The position numbers and the translations under genes were made by a program. Positions 1 to 8,247 of a stretch of 64,000 bases of DNA are shown piece after piece. The DNA lies in the NCBI RefSeq assembly GCF_000504085.1, contig NC_022792.1, forward strand, positions 1,206,001 through 1,270,000, in the 5' to 3' direction. Within the stretch, counting starts at the first letter, position 1. Every line of letters begins with the position of its first letter. The notes beneath the pieces were generated by a model that saw nothing but the letters and a program-made list of their open reading frames with translations, was not told where the DNA came from and did no database searches. This stretch comes from Pseudothermotoga elfii DSM 9442 = NBRC 107921 (GTDB lineage Bacteria; Thermotogota; Thermotogae; Thermotogales; DSM-5069).

Positions 1-426
1 TATGTTGAAATAAGGAAAATATGGAAGAATAAAGACCAGATAGAACTAAAATTTGTAATGCCAGTTGAGTTGATTCAAAGTCATCCATATGTTGAAGAAA
101 ACCGTGGAAGAGTGGCTATTAAAAGAGGACCAGTTGTTTATTGTGCCGAAGGGGTTGACAACGATTTTGATGTTCGAGCTCTTTCATTATCTTATAAATC
201 TATGAGTGTGGATTTTGAACAAGTCGGTGGTCTTGGAAAGATTCCTGTGATAACGGGCAATGGGCATGTAGAAGAATTGTCTGCATGGAAAGGTAAACTT
301 TATCTTCCCGTCAACACACAAAATCCGAGAACGAAACCCGTAAACTACAAATTGATACCTTACCACCTCTGGGCTAACAGAGAAGCTACCCCCATGGTAG
401 TCTGGATCAAATTTTCTCAAGATTAG
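1..426 (+). CDS. Beta-L-arabinofuranosidase, GH127 family, C-terminal part
   Basis: The frame is open from the first base, so only the C-terminal ~141 residues are present. The surviving part carries the block RGRVAIKRGPVVYCAEGVDN and a near-terminal KLIPYHLWANRE, which resemble the end of GH127 (DUF1680) proteins: a beta-sandwich domain that closes with an IPYYAWANR-type motif. GH127 enzymes remove beta-L-arabinofuranose, including arabinose linked to hydroxyproline in plant extensins. No catalytic residues are visible because the barrel lies outside the window. The stop is followed 11 bases later by the M24 peptidase start with a clear ribosome site (AGGAGG), so the two are probably co-transcribed. 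Family call rests on pattern recognition only. Confidence 0.8.
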   Translation, partial: YVEIRKIWKNKDQIELKFVMPVELIQSHPYVEENRGRVAIKRGPVVYCAEGVDNDFDVRALSLSYKSMSVDFEQVGGLGKIPVITGNGHVEELSAWKGKLYLPVNTQNPRTKPVNYKLIPYHLWANREATPMVVWIKFSQD

Positions 427-437
427 GAGGATAGATA

Positions 438-1523
438 ATGAAAAGATCTCAACAACTTTTGAATCTTGTCAGGTCCTCAATTAATCCAGATGTAGATACC
501 ATTATGATATGGAATTACGAAAATTCTTCCAGAGCAAACACTATTTATCTGTCTGGCTTTAGAGGATCTTTCAGCGTCTTAATTTTGCGCGACGACAGTT
601 GCTATATAGTAACTGATTCAAGGTATTTCGAACAGGCAGAAAGCGAGACTGATTTTGTTCTCGTCAGGCATGCAAACAATACACTTGCAGACACTGTATC
701 AAATCTGCTCGAAAGATTATCTGCAAAAGTTGTTGGTTTTGAAGCACAGAGACTGGACTGTAAAAGTTACAGTGATCTGACTGAGAAAATCAATGTGAAA
801 TTCGTCCCAATTGACAGTGCAATTCATCAACTCAGGTCTGTCAAGACACAGGAAGAAATTGAGTCCATACGCAAAGCAACCATGGTAGCAGAACAGGCAT
901 TTTTAGAAACTCTAAAGTTCATTAAAGAGGGTGTGACAGAAGCTGAAATATGTGCCGAACTGGAGTACAGAATTAAAAAGCTTGGAGGGCAGGTTGGGTT
1001 TGAAACGCTCATAGGTTCTGGCCCAAGAACATCTATGCCGCATGTTAAGCCGACAAATAAGCAGGTAAGAAATGGCGAACTGATTTTATTTGATTTCGGT
1101 GCACGAGTAGATGAATACTGTTGTGATATAACACGAATGGTAGTGATAGGGAGTGCTTCTGAAAAAATCAAAGAGTGCTATTATATTGTAAAGCAATCTC
1201 TCAAGAAGGCAACCGAGGCAGGCAAAGCCGGTATGAGTGGCAAAGATGTCGATTTTGTGGCAAGAGAGGTTGTTCAGAAAAGCAAATATTCCGAGTTCTG
1301 CTTCAGATATGGTTTAGGACATGGTATAGGACTTGAGGTTCACGAAGAGCCAAGGTTCAGTCCTAAAGCTACTGATCCATTGCCAGAGAATGCTGTTGTA
1401 ACTATTGAGCCTGGTATTTATATTCCCGGTGAATTTGGGATAAGAATCGAAAACGACGTGATTGTAAAAAGTTCATCTTTTGAAACAATAACAACTCTGT
1501 CAGAGGACCTGACAGTACTTTAA
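438..1523 (+). CDS. M24 metallopeptidase, Xaa-Pro aminopeptidase type
   Basis: A 361-residue cytoplasmic protein with the usual two parts: an N-terminal creatinase-like domain (about 1-130) and a C-terminal pita-bread peptidase domain. All five metal ligands are visible: D219 in FDFG, D230 in DIT, H295 in GHGIGL, E324 in TIEPGIYI and E338 in RIEND. The length matches bacterial Xaa-Pro aminopeptidases, which remove an N-terminal residue ahead of proline. The AGGAGG ribosome site lies about 6 bases before the ATG. Its position between a GH127 arabinofuranosidase and a putative hydroxyproline dehydratase suggests, by inference, that it trims peptides rich in proline or hydroxyproline. A general housekeeping peptidase is the alternative. 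Confidence 0.88.
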   Translation: MKRSQQLLNLVRSSINPDVDTIMIWNYENSSRANTIYLSGFRGSFSVLILRDDSCYIVTDSRYFEQAESETDFVLVRHANNTLADTVSNLLERLSAKVVGFEAQRLDCKSYSDLTEKINVKFVPIDSAIHQLRSVKTQEEIESIRKATMVAEQAFLETLKFIKEGVTEAEICAELEYRIKKLGGQVGFETLIGSGPRTSMPHVKPTNKQVRNGELILFDFGARVDEYCCDITRMVVIGSASEKIKECYYIVKQSLKKATEAGKAGMSGKDVDFVAREVVQKSKYSEFCFRYGLGHGIGLEVHEEPRFSPKATDPLPENAVVTIEPGIYIPGEFGIRIENDVIVKSSSFETITTLSEDLTVL

Positions 1524-1547
1524 GATCTATTTCTGGAGGTGGCCAGT

Positions 1548-3959
1548 GTGGAAAGGACCAAAATATACGAAGAGCTTGAAAAAAGGCGCTCCGCTATAAA
1601 ACCGATCAACAAGCGGATCAAAAAACTCAGAGATGAAAGTGTAAGCGCTAAAGCTAAAGTTTCTCTTGAACGCGCGAAGCTTATAACTGATTTTTACAAA
1701 ATGGCGCCGAAAAATGTTTCATACCCTGTCTTACGCGCGCTGGCTTTCAAATACCTCATGGAAAACTGCAGCCTTCCAGTTGAAGATGGGCAGTTAATAA
1801 TTGGCATCAGAGGTACTGGCCCCAAAGAAGTTCCCACTTATCCAGAAATATGCGTTCACACTCTGGAGGATCTCGAGACACTGGCAACAAGAAAAAACAT
1901 GCCATTTCAGGTCGATAGTCAAACACGTAAAGTGTATGAAGAAGAAATAATACCTTTCTGGCAAGGACAGGCAATGAGAGACATTCTCTTTCAAAATTTG
2001 CCGGCTGAGTGGAAAAGAGCCTATGAAGCTGGCATCTGGACGGAATTTATGGAACAAAGAGCCCCCGGACATACTTCTGGTGGCGGATGGATTTTCAAAA
2101 CAGGTGTTCTGGATATAAAGAAAAGGATAGAAGAAAAAATCCAGCAGCTTTCTGCTTCCGATCCAGAATATTTTGAAAAACTCGAAGAATTGAAAGCAAT
2201 GAATATTTCCTGTGATGCTATTTTAATATATGCAAAAAGATACAGCGAGAAATTAAAAAAACTTTCAGAGAATGAAAAAGACCCTCAGAGAAAACAAGAA
2301 CTTTTAGAAATGTCAAGAATCTGCGAGAAAGTCCCAGCACATGCCCCGGAAACTTTCTGGGAAGCCCTTCAGCATTACTGGTTTATCCACGTTGGTATCA
2401 CTTATGAAACAAATCCATGGGATTCTTTTACTCCGGGCAGGCTGGATCAGCATGTATACAAATTTTATGCAAAAGATATTGCATCAGGTGTTTTAACACG
2501 CGAGAAAGCAAAAGAGTTATTGCAGGCTTTCTGGTTGAAATTCAACAACCAGCCATCGGTGCCAAAAGTGAAGATAACCGCCGAAGAAAGTTTCACATAC
2601 AACGATTTTTCAAAGATCAATATCGGTGGTCTTAAAACGGATGGATCAAATGCCGTGAACGAGCTTTCCTATCTCATCCTTGAAGTACTTTCCGAGATGA
2701 GAACGCTTCAACCAAACACTGCTGCTCTTATAAGTGACAAGAATCCCGACGCTTTTCTTCTGAAAGCCCTGGAAGCTCTCTCACCTGGTTTTGGGGAACC
2801 ACCTCTTTTCAATTACGACAGGATAGTTGTAAAAATGCTACGCCAGGGCAAAACTCTTGAAGATGCCAGAGAATCAGGTGTGAGTGGCTGTGTTGAAACG
2901 GGTGCACTTGGTAAAGAGGCGTATATTCTGACAGGATATCTCAATCTTCCGAAGATTCTTGAGATAACACTCAATGGTGGGATAGATCCAGGAACCGGCA
3001 AGCGTATAGGGCTTGAAACGAAAAAACCACAAAATTTTGATGAACTCTGGGATTTTTTTGCAAAACAGCTTCGATATTTCATAGACATAAAGATGAAAGG
3101 TAACGATATCATCGAAGCTCTGTATGCTAAATATCTGCCTGTGCCATTCATGTCGCTATGGATACAGGACTGTGTGGAAAATGCAAAAGATTACAACGCC
3201 GGTGGAGCCCGATACAATACGCAGTACATTCAATTTGTGGGTCTTGGAACCGTTACAGATTCACTTGCGTCCATTAAATGGAATATCTTTGATAGAAAAC
3301 TTTTTACTTATGAAGAAATGCTAAAAGCTCTGCATAATGATTTTCAAGGTTTTGAATATATGAGGCAGATTTTCCTGAACAAAACGCCAAAATACGGAAA
3401 TGACAATGATTACGCTGACGATATAGCAAAAAAGCTTGTCGATTATATCGTCCAGATTGTTGAAAGTTATGAGCCTTCCCCGGTGAGAAAGGCATCTCGA
3501 AGATGCTATTTCCTTCCAACAACTGTTCATGTCTATTTTGGCAGCGTGACAGGAGCAACCCCAGACGGTAGAAAAGCCGGTATGCCCGTTTCAGAAGGTA
3601 TATCACCTGTCCAGGGTGTAGACAGAAAAGGCATAGCAGCTGTTTTCAACTCTGTTTGTAAATGCGATTGGGACAAAACTGGCGGGGCTCTGTTGAATCA
3701 GAGGTTAACACCGGATTTAGTCAAAGAAAAAGACAATCTGGAAAAACTTGGTAAATTGATAAGAACATATTTTAGAATGGGTGGACATCACGTTCAGTTC
3801 AACGTAGTTTCTTCAGAATTATTGAGAGAAGCCCAGAAAAAACCAGCTGATTTTGAAGACTTAATGGTTCGGGTTGCTGGTTACAGTGATTATTTTGTCA
3901 GTTTGCCAAAAGGCCTTCAAGAAGAAATCATAGCTCGGACAGAACAGGATGAGTTGTAA
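1548..3959 (+). CDS. hypD: Glycyl radical enzyme, probable trans-4-hydroxy-L-proline dehydratase
   Basis: An 803-residue glycyl radical enzyme of the dehydratase/decarboxylase branch. The catalytic cysteine lies in SGCVETGALGKEAY (C448, with base E450), not the CC pair of pyruvate formate-lyase. The radical glycine is in RVAGYSDYF (G778). Spacing from C448 puts D292, S348, D353, F354, Y464 and G778 at or within one residue of the distances I remember for the Clostridioides difficile HypD pocket (D278, S334, D339, F340, Y450, G765 around C434); H175 is also within one. Length fits HypD better than the longer 4-hydroxyphenylacetate decarboxylase. The GTG at 1548 was chosen because GGAGGTG (1535-1541) sits just upstream; a GTG at 1539 lies inside that site. 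HypD converts hydroxyproline to pyrroline-5-carboxylate. An arylacetate decarboxylase or another dehydratase remains possible. Confidence 0.72.
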   Translation: MERTKIYEELEKRRSAIKPINKRIKKLRDESVSAKAKVSLERAKLITDFYKMAPKNVSYPVLRALAFKYLMENCSLPVEDGQLIIGIRGTGPKEVPTYPEICVHTLEDLETLATRKNMPFQVDSQTRKVYEEEIIPFWQGQAMRDILFQNLPAEWKRAYEAGIWTEFMEQRAPGHTSGGGWIFKTGVLDIKKRIEEKIQQLSASDPEYFEKLEELKAMNISCDAILIYAKRYSEKLKKLSENEKDPQRKQELLEMSRICEKVPAHAPETFWEALQHYWFIHVGITYETNPWDSFTPGRLDQHVYKFYAKDIASGVLTREKAKELLQAFWLKFNNQPSVPKVKITAEESFTYNDFSKINIGGLKTDGSNAVNELSYLILEVLSEMRTLQPNTAALISDKNPDAFLLKALEALSPGFGEPPLFNYDRIVVKMLRQGKTLEDARESGVSGCVETGALGKEAYILTGYLNLPKILEITLNGGIDPGTGKRIGLETKKPQNFDELWDFFAKQLRYFIDIKMKGNDIIEALYAKYLPVPFMSLWIQDCVENAKDYNAGGARYNTQYIQFVGLGTVTDSLASIKWNIFDRKLFTYEEMLKALHNDFQGFEYMRQIFLNKTPKYGNDNDYADDIAKKLVDYIVQIVESYEPSPVRKASRRCYFLPTTVHVYFGSVTGATPDGRKAGMPVSEGISPVQGVDRKGIAAVFNSVCKCDWDKTGGALLNQRLTPDLVKEKDNLEKLGKLIRTYFRMGGHHVQFNVVSSELLREAQKKPADFEDLMVRVAGYSDYFVSLPKGLQEEIIARTEQDEL

Positions 3960-4857
3960 TATGGAAGCCCTTGTTTTTAATATACAGAGGTTTGCCATAC
4001 ACGATGGGCCTGGTATAAGAACAACAGTTTTTCTAAAAGGATGCCCTTTATCTTGCTGGTGGTGCCACAATCCTGAGGGCATCCGTTTTTCCAGGGAATT
4101 GATGTATACCCAACACAAATGTATTCATTGCCAGAGCTGTGTGGTTTCGTGTAAAAAAGAAGCTCTCAGCTTCAAAGATGACATATTATTTCTTAACAAA
4201 GATCTCTGTTCACTGTGCGGTGCGTGCACAGAAATATGCCCCACAACTGCTCTGAAAATGGTAGGTACACAAATAAGCTGCGAAGATATTTTGAAAGAGC
4301 TTGAAAAAGATACGACTTATTTCGACCAATCAGGCGGTGGAGTTACTTTTTCAGGAGGTGAGCCTTTATCTCAAATTGATTTCTTACTTGAAATTCTACC
4401 GGAATTGAAGCGACGCGCCGTGCACGTGGCAATCGACACCTCTGGCTATGCAAAAACAGAGGATCTCAAAAAAGTGCTGCCATATGTTGATCTATTTTTG
4501 TACGATCTGAAAGTTATCGATGAAAAAAAGCACATAAAGCATACAGGGGTGTCAAACAGAATCATCAAGGAGAATTTGAAATTTCTCCTTTCGGAAAGAA
4601 AATCTTTGATAATACGTTTGCCCATTATACCATCTGTGAACGATTCTGACGAGGATATTCAGAAAACAATTGATTTTCTGAACGAATTAAGGTTCAGATC
4701 CGAAATAAATCTCCTGCCCTATCACAATGTGAACGAGAAATATGATGCTCTGTGGAAGATTTTCACTGGAACCAATGAGAAAATCAGCAAGGAAAGGTTG
4801 AACCTTATAAAGCAACTGTTCGAAAACAACGGTTTTAAGGTGAAAATAGGTGGATGA
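3949..4857 (+). CDS. Glycyl radical enzyme activating protein (radical SAM)
   Basis: A 302-residue activase that would install the glycyl radical on the enzyme encoded just upstream. It shows the radical-SAM CxxxCxxC signature (C32, C36, C39 in GCPLSCWWC) after the family motif HDGPGIRTTVFLKG. An inserted ferredoxin-like segment has two four-cysteine sets (C58/C61/C64/C68 and C87/C90/C93/C97), typical of dehydratase-type activases rather than the short PFL activase. A SAM-binding GGGVTFSGGEPL motif follows. The ATG at 3949 overlaps the end of the upstream gene by 11 bases. An ATG at 3961, with GGATGAG upstream, is an equally good start and would remove four residues. Function follows from family and adjacency. 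Confidence 0.92.
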   Translation: MSCNMEALVFNIQRFAIHDGPGIRTTVFLKGCPLSCWWCHNPEGIRFSRELMYTQHKCIHCQSCVVSCKKEALSFKDDILFLNKDLCSLCGACTEICPTTALKMVGTQISCEDILKELEKDTTYFDQSGGGVTFSGGEPLSQIDFLLEILPELKRRAVHVAIDTSGYAKTEDLKKVLPYVDLFLYDLKVIDEKKHIKHTGVSNRIIKENLKFLLSERKSLIIRLPIIPSVNDSDEDIQKTIDFLNELRFRSEINLLPYHNVNEKYDALWKIFTGTNEKISKERLNLIKQLFENNGFKVKIGG

Positions 4858-5195
4858 GCGTCATTTAAGTCAGATTTATTACAAAGGTTAAAGCGGGAAA
4901 AAAATCAAAGATATAAAACGTGACAATCCGATTTTGAACATATTTTCAAGAATACTGCTGAAAATAACCAGAAATCAATCCTTATTTTTATAAGAAGCGC
5001 CTTGAATCAGTTTAAATGTTGTGGTCTAATTTGTATGTACATATATGTATAAATATTGATATTCGCCAAATCGTTGTCTTGTTTTCTGATTGTTTTTTGG
5101 AGTTTATATCTGATTCAAACATCTTAAGGGGGTGATATTGTTCAAAAAGGTTTTGAGAAAACCTTTGTTGGAACTCATATGGGGAGGTGGATTAA
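4858..5195 (+). promoter_or_regulatory. 338-bp leader region ahead of the sugar transporter
   Basis: An AT-rich gap with no protein gene of normal length. It has palindrome-rich sequence near 5034-5055 (TATGTACATA, then TATATGTATA), a perfect hairpin/palindrome at 5146-5166 and a possible 21-residue leader frame. I could not pick a convincing -35/-10 pair. It probably holds the transporter promoter, since the dehydratase-activase unit ends upstream without a clear terminator. Confidence 0.4.
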
Positions 5196-5203
5196 ATGGG
5201 TAA
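5138..5203 (+). CDS. Possible leader peptide, 21 residues
   Basis: A TTG at 5138 follows an AAGGGGGTGAT ribosome site and opens a 21-codon frame whose TAA (5201-5203) overlaps the first codons of the solute-binding protein gene. The hairpin at 5146-5166 lies inside it. The product would be basic (FKKVLRKPLLELIWG) with no known relative. It could couple translation to the transporter gene or be chance. Confidence 0.25.
   Translation: MFKKVLRKPLLELIWGGGLNG
5146..5166 (+). promoter_or_regulatory. Perfect hairpin/operator before sugar-binding protein
   Basis: AAAGGTTTT-GAG-AAAACCTTT is a perfect 9-bp inverted repeat with a 3-base centre, 29 bases before the ATG at 5196. As DNA it could be a repressor operator; as RNA it is a short hairpin between an unused Shine-Dalgarno-like stretch and the real ribosome site (GGGGAGGTGG). 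Confidence 0.5.
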
Positions 5204-6437
5204 AAGATCATTTTTCCTGGTCGCTGTGCTGTTGATTTCTCTGATGGTTCTGGTAAGTGGAAAAGTTACTATTACATTCATGACGCCTCTTGCAGGTGAA
5301 GATGGTGCGTATATGGATAAAATCATACAGAAATTCAATGCCGAACATCCGGATATTGAAGTTGTGCATCTTGTTCTCGTTAACGACCTTGAGTACAAGA
5401 CCAAGTTTTTCACAGGCGTGAGTACAAAACAGGCTCCGCAGGTTTTGTTTTGCCGTAAATACGTTATACCTGCGCTGATGGATCAGCTCAAGACTTTTAC
5501 TGCAGAAGAGCTTGTTAAATACGGAATTGATGTAAACGATATCTATCCAGGACTGATTGAAGGCCTTGTGCAGGATGGAAAAATTTATGGATTTCCTCTC
5601 GATTGCTGGATTTTCTACTTGGCATACAATCGTGGTAATTTCGTCAAAGCCGGCCTCGATCCAAATAAACCACCAACAAACAGAGAAGAATTTTTAGCTG
5701 CACTGGAAGCTCTCAAAAAGGTCACACCAAAAGATGTCACTCCATACTATGAAAACCCAGGTTGGAGCTGGTTATGGGTACACTATCTGTGGCAATTTGG
5801 TGGAGACCTTTTAACGCCAGATTTCAAAAAACCAGCTTTTATGGAAGCTGGTGCGAAAGCACTCAGGTTCATGATGGAACTTCAGGACAAAGGGTATTTA
5901 CCAAAAGCCAGTGTTGATCCAGGCCCAGTTTTTCTTGGTGGTCAATCGACATTTCTGATCACCGGAATTTGGACAGCTGCTGCTTTCAAAGAGGCTCTCG
6001 GTGAAAACTTTGGTGCCGCGCCAGCACCATTACTTGGTACTGAGAAAGCAGTCTTTGGTGGTTCACACGTTCTGGCTTTGACAAAAGTAATGGTGGAAGA
6101 TCCAGAGGTATTAAAAGCAGCAATGACCTGGGTCAAATATCTCTGGGACCATGCCATAGAATGGTATGCAGCTGGTCAGACGCCAGCAAGAATATCAATT
6201 GCGCAGAGTCAGGAATTGAAAGAAAAACTTCCACACATCTACACCGTTGCACAGCAATTACCTTATGTTAAGACATTCCAGATGTTCCCATATATTTCAG
6301 AAATGCTTGATTCAATTGCAGTGTATCTGGAAGATGTACTGATAACAAGGAATATGACACCTGAGGATGCAATGGAAGCAGCTGCAGAAGAAGTCCAGGA
6401 CATTATTGACGATTACTGGGCAGAGCGCGGCAAATAA
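5196..6437 (+). CDS. Sugar ABC transporter substrate-binding protein (CUT1 type)
   Basis: A 413-residue extracytoplasmic binding protein of the MalE/UgpB type (SBP family 1). A signal peptide is evident (MGKRSF followed by a hydrophobic stretch to about residue 22) with no lipobox cysteine. The mature protein starts VTITFMTPLAGEDGAYMDKI and continues into the classical helix with IIQKFNAEHPDIEV. Strong ribosome site GGGGAGGTGG precedes the ATG. The two permeases follow directly, and no ATPase is encoded nearby, so the transporter must use a shared MsmK-like ATPase elsewhere. Context with GH10, GH51 and GH127 enzymes suggests arabino- or xylo-oligosaccharides as substrates; that is inference. 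Confidence 0.93.
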   Translation: MGKRSFFLVAVLLISLMVLVSGKVTITFMTPLAGEDGAYMDKIIQKFNAEHPDIEVVHLVLVNDLEYKTKFFTGVSTKQAPQVLFCRKYVIPALMDQLKTFTAEELVKYGIDVNDIYPGLIEGLVQDGKIYGFPLDCWIFYLAYNRGNFVKAGLDPNKPPTNREEFLAALEALKKVTPKDVTPYYENPGWSWLWVHYLWQFGGDLLTPDFKKPAFMEAGAKALRFMMELQDKGYLPKASVDPGPVFLGGQSTFLITGIWTAAAFKEALGENFGAAPAPLLGTEKAVFGGSHVLALTKVMVEDPEVLKAAMTWVKYLWDHAIEWYAAGQTPARISIAQSQELKEKLPHIYTVAQQLPYVKTFQMFPYISEMLDSIAVYLEDVLITRNMTPEDAMEAAAEEVQDIIDDYWAERGK

Positions 6438-6467
6438 ATAAAAGGAGATGAGGGGAGGAGATGCAGC

Positions 6468-7376
6468 TTGATGAAACAAAAACTCTCCAGAAGGGTGCGT
6501 ATGGGGGTTGGAGCTTATCTGTTTCTCCTCCCCCATCTTATCTTCTTTGCGCTATTTGTAGCAGCTCCTTTAATTTATGGTATGATTATGAGCTTCTATA
6601 ATTGGAAACTAATTGGGGAAGCTCGATTTATTGGACTTGATAACTTTATTCGTGTGTGGAACGATTCGCGATTCTGGGCAACCGTGAAAAATACTGTTTT
6701 TTTTGCAGCGATAAGCGTGCCTGTAACGGTCGTTCTTGGTATTGTACTTGCTCTAATATTGAATCAGAAAATGTATGGAAAACTCTGGCCACTTGTCGCT
6801 TTTGTTTCACCGGCTTTTTTTGGCTCGATTGGAATTTTGTTTTCATGGGACTGGATTTTAGGATCGCAACCTGCCGCATTAGCAAATTATTACCTGGGAA
6901 AACTCGGCGTAATAAAAGAACCTATGTCATGGTTTGCAACTTCTGCCATGGCCTGGGCCTGGATAATTGTAATTACGGCATGGTGGATAGTTGGTTTCAG
7001 CGTTTTGTTGTATCTTGGTGCTTTGCAGAGAATACCACCAGAACAATATGAAGCTGCAAAATTGGATGGAGCAGGACCTTTTAAAAGATTTTTTCATATC
7101 ACGTTACCATGGCTGAAAAATGTACTGTTTTTTGATGTGGTCAGGCACGTGATACTGGCTTTCGGCCTTTTTGATCAGGTTTATATATTGACTGCAGGAG
7201 GTCCGGCTGGTAGCACACGAACGATGGTTTATTACCTTTACTTGGTTGGTTTTGAAAGACAGCAATTGGGAAGAGCTGCTGCAATATCCTGGTATATATT
7301 CATAGTCGTTATCATATTTGGCCTGATCCAGCTTGCACTTCTAACAAGATCAATCAGAACAGCGGAGGTGGAATAA
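6468..7376 (+). CDS. Sugar ABC transporter permease (MalF type)
   Basis: A 302-residue inner-membrane permease with about six hydrophobic helices and the EAA loop EQYEAAKLDGAGPFKRFFHI near residue 190, which contacts the ATPase. Start is TTG 6468 or ATG 6471; the GGGGAGGAG ribosome site at 6452-6460 fits both. It forms a heterodimer with the following permease, which begins two bases after its stop. Part of the transporter proposed to import cell-wall oligosaccharides. Confidence 0.92.
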   Translation: MMKQKLSRRVRMGVGAYLFLLPHLIFFALFVAAPLIYGMIMSFYNWKLIGEARFIGLDNFIRVWNDSRFWATVKNTVFFAAISVPVTVVLGIVLALILNQKMYGKLWPLVAFVSPAFFGSIGILFSWDWILGSQPAALANYYLGKLGVIKEPMSWFATSAMAWAWIIVITAWWIVGFSVLLYLGALQRIPPEQYEAAKLDGAGPFKRFFHITLPWLKNVLFFDVVRHVILAFGLFDQVYILTAGGPAGSTRTMVYYLYLVGFERQQLGRAAAISWYIFIVVIIFGLIQLALLTRSIRTAEVE

Positions 7377-7377
7377 T

Positions 7378-8247
7378 ATGCCACGCCGTATACCAAAAAA
7401 ATTAAGAAGACGCATCAAAACTACGTTATTCACAGTGTGCATATGGGTACTTGGTATTTTCTGGTTTGCACCCATCTTTTGGATGCTGAGCACTTCACTT
7501 AAACCAACAAATACAGCTGTTACCGAACAAATTCCTCACTGGATACCGCAACCATTTACTGTTGAAAATTTTGAAAATGTTTTTCAGGCTGCAAGTGGTA
7601 TAAATGTAAGTCGTGCTTTACTCAATAGTTTGATCGTAGCCATACTTGCTACGATTGCTGGTCTTGTAGTGGCTACTCCAGCCGCGTATGCTCTTGCCCG
7701 CCTGAAATTTCCGGGCCAGAAAGTCATTTTTTGGATGTATGTAGCCATATTGGCTTTTCCTTCGGTGCTATTTCTGGTTCCGAACTTTTACATAGTGAAC
7801 CGTCTCGGAATGATGGATTCTTTTGCGGCTTTGATTTTACCTGGACTGGGAGGAACTTTCGGTGTATTTTTGCTCAGGCAGTATATGCTTGGAGTTCCCA
7901 GAGAAATAGAGGAGTCAGCATTGATTGATGGATGCAACCGATTTAGAATATTGATAAGCATAGTTATACCTTTGATCAGGCCTGCTCTGGTTACCCTTGG
8001 TCTCATGACTTTCCTTGGTTCCTGGAACAGTTTTCTTTGGCCATTAATTGTGCTTACCACATCGAGTAAGTTTACTTTGCCCATAGCACTTGTTCGTTTT
8101 AGTGCTGGCTGGGGAGACCCATACAGAGGGATAGGTACAACCATGGCTGCTGCATTTATATCTGTTGCACCTGTGCTGATTATCTTTGTTTTATTTTATA
8201 GATACCTGATACGTGGAATTTCCCTTGGTGCTATTGGAAAGGGGTGA
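7378..8247 (+). CDS. Sugar ABC transporter permease (MalG type)
   Basis: A 289-residue permease with a basic cytoplasmic N-terminus (PRRIPKKLRRRIK), an N-terminal transmembrane helix, a MalG-like periplasmic segment (STSLKPTNTAVTEQIPHWIP) and the EAA loop EIEESALIDGCNRFRILISI. It overlaps the following xylanase start by four bases, which implies translational coupling between transporter and secreted hydrolase. Confidence 0.92.
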   Translation: MPRRIPKKLRRRIKTTLFTVCIWVLGIFWFAPIFWMLSTSLKPTNTAVTEQIPHWIPQPFTVENFENVFQAASGINVSRALLNSLIVAILATIAGLVVATPAAYALARLKFPGQKVIFWMYVAILAFPSVLFLVPNFYIVNRLGMMDSFAALILPGLGGTFGVFLLRQYMLGVPREIEESALIDGCNRFRILISIVIPLIRPALVTLGLMTFLGSWNSFLWPLIVLTTSSKFTLPIALVRFSAGWGDPYRGIGTTMAAAFISVAPVLIIFVLFYRYLIRGISLGAIGKG

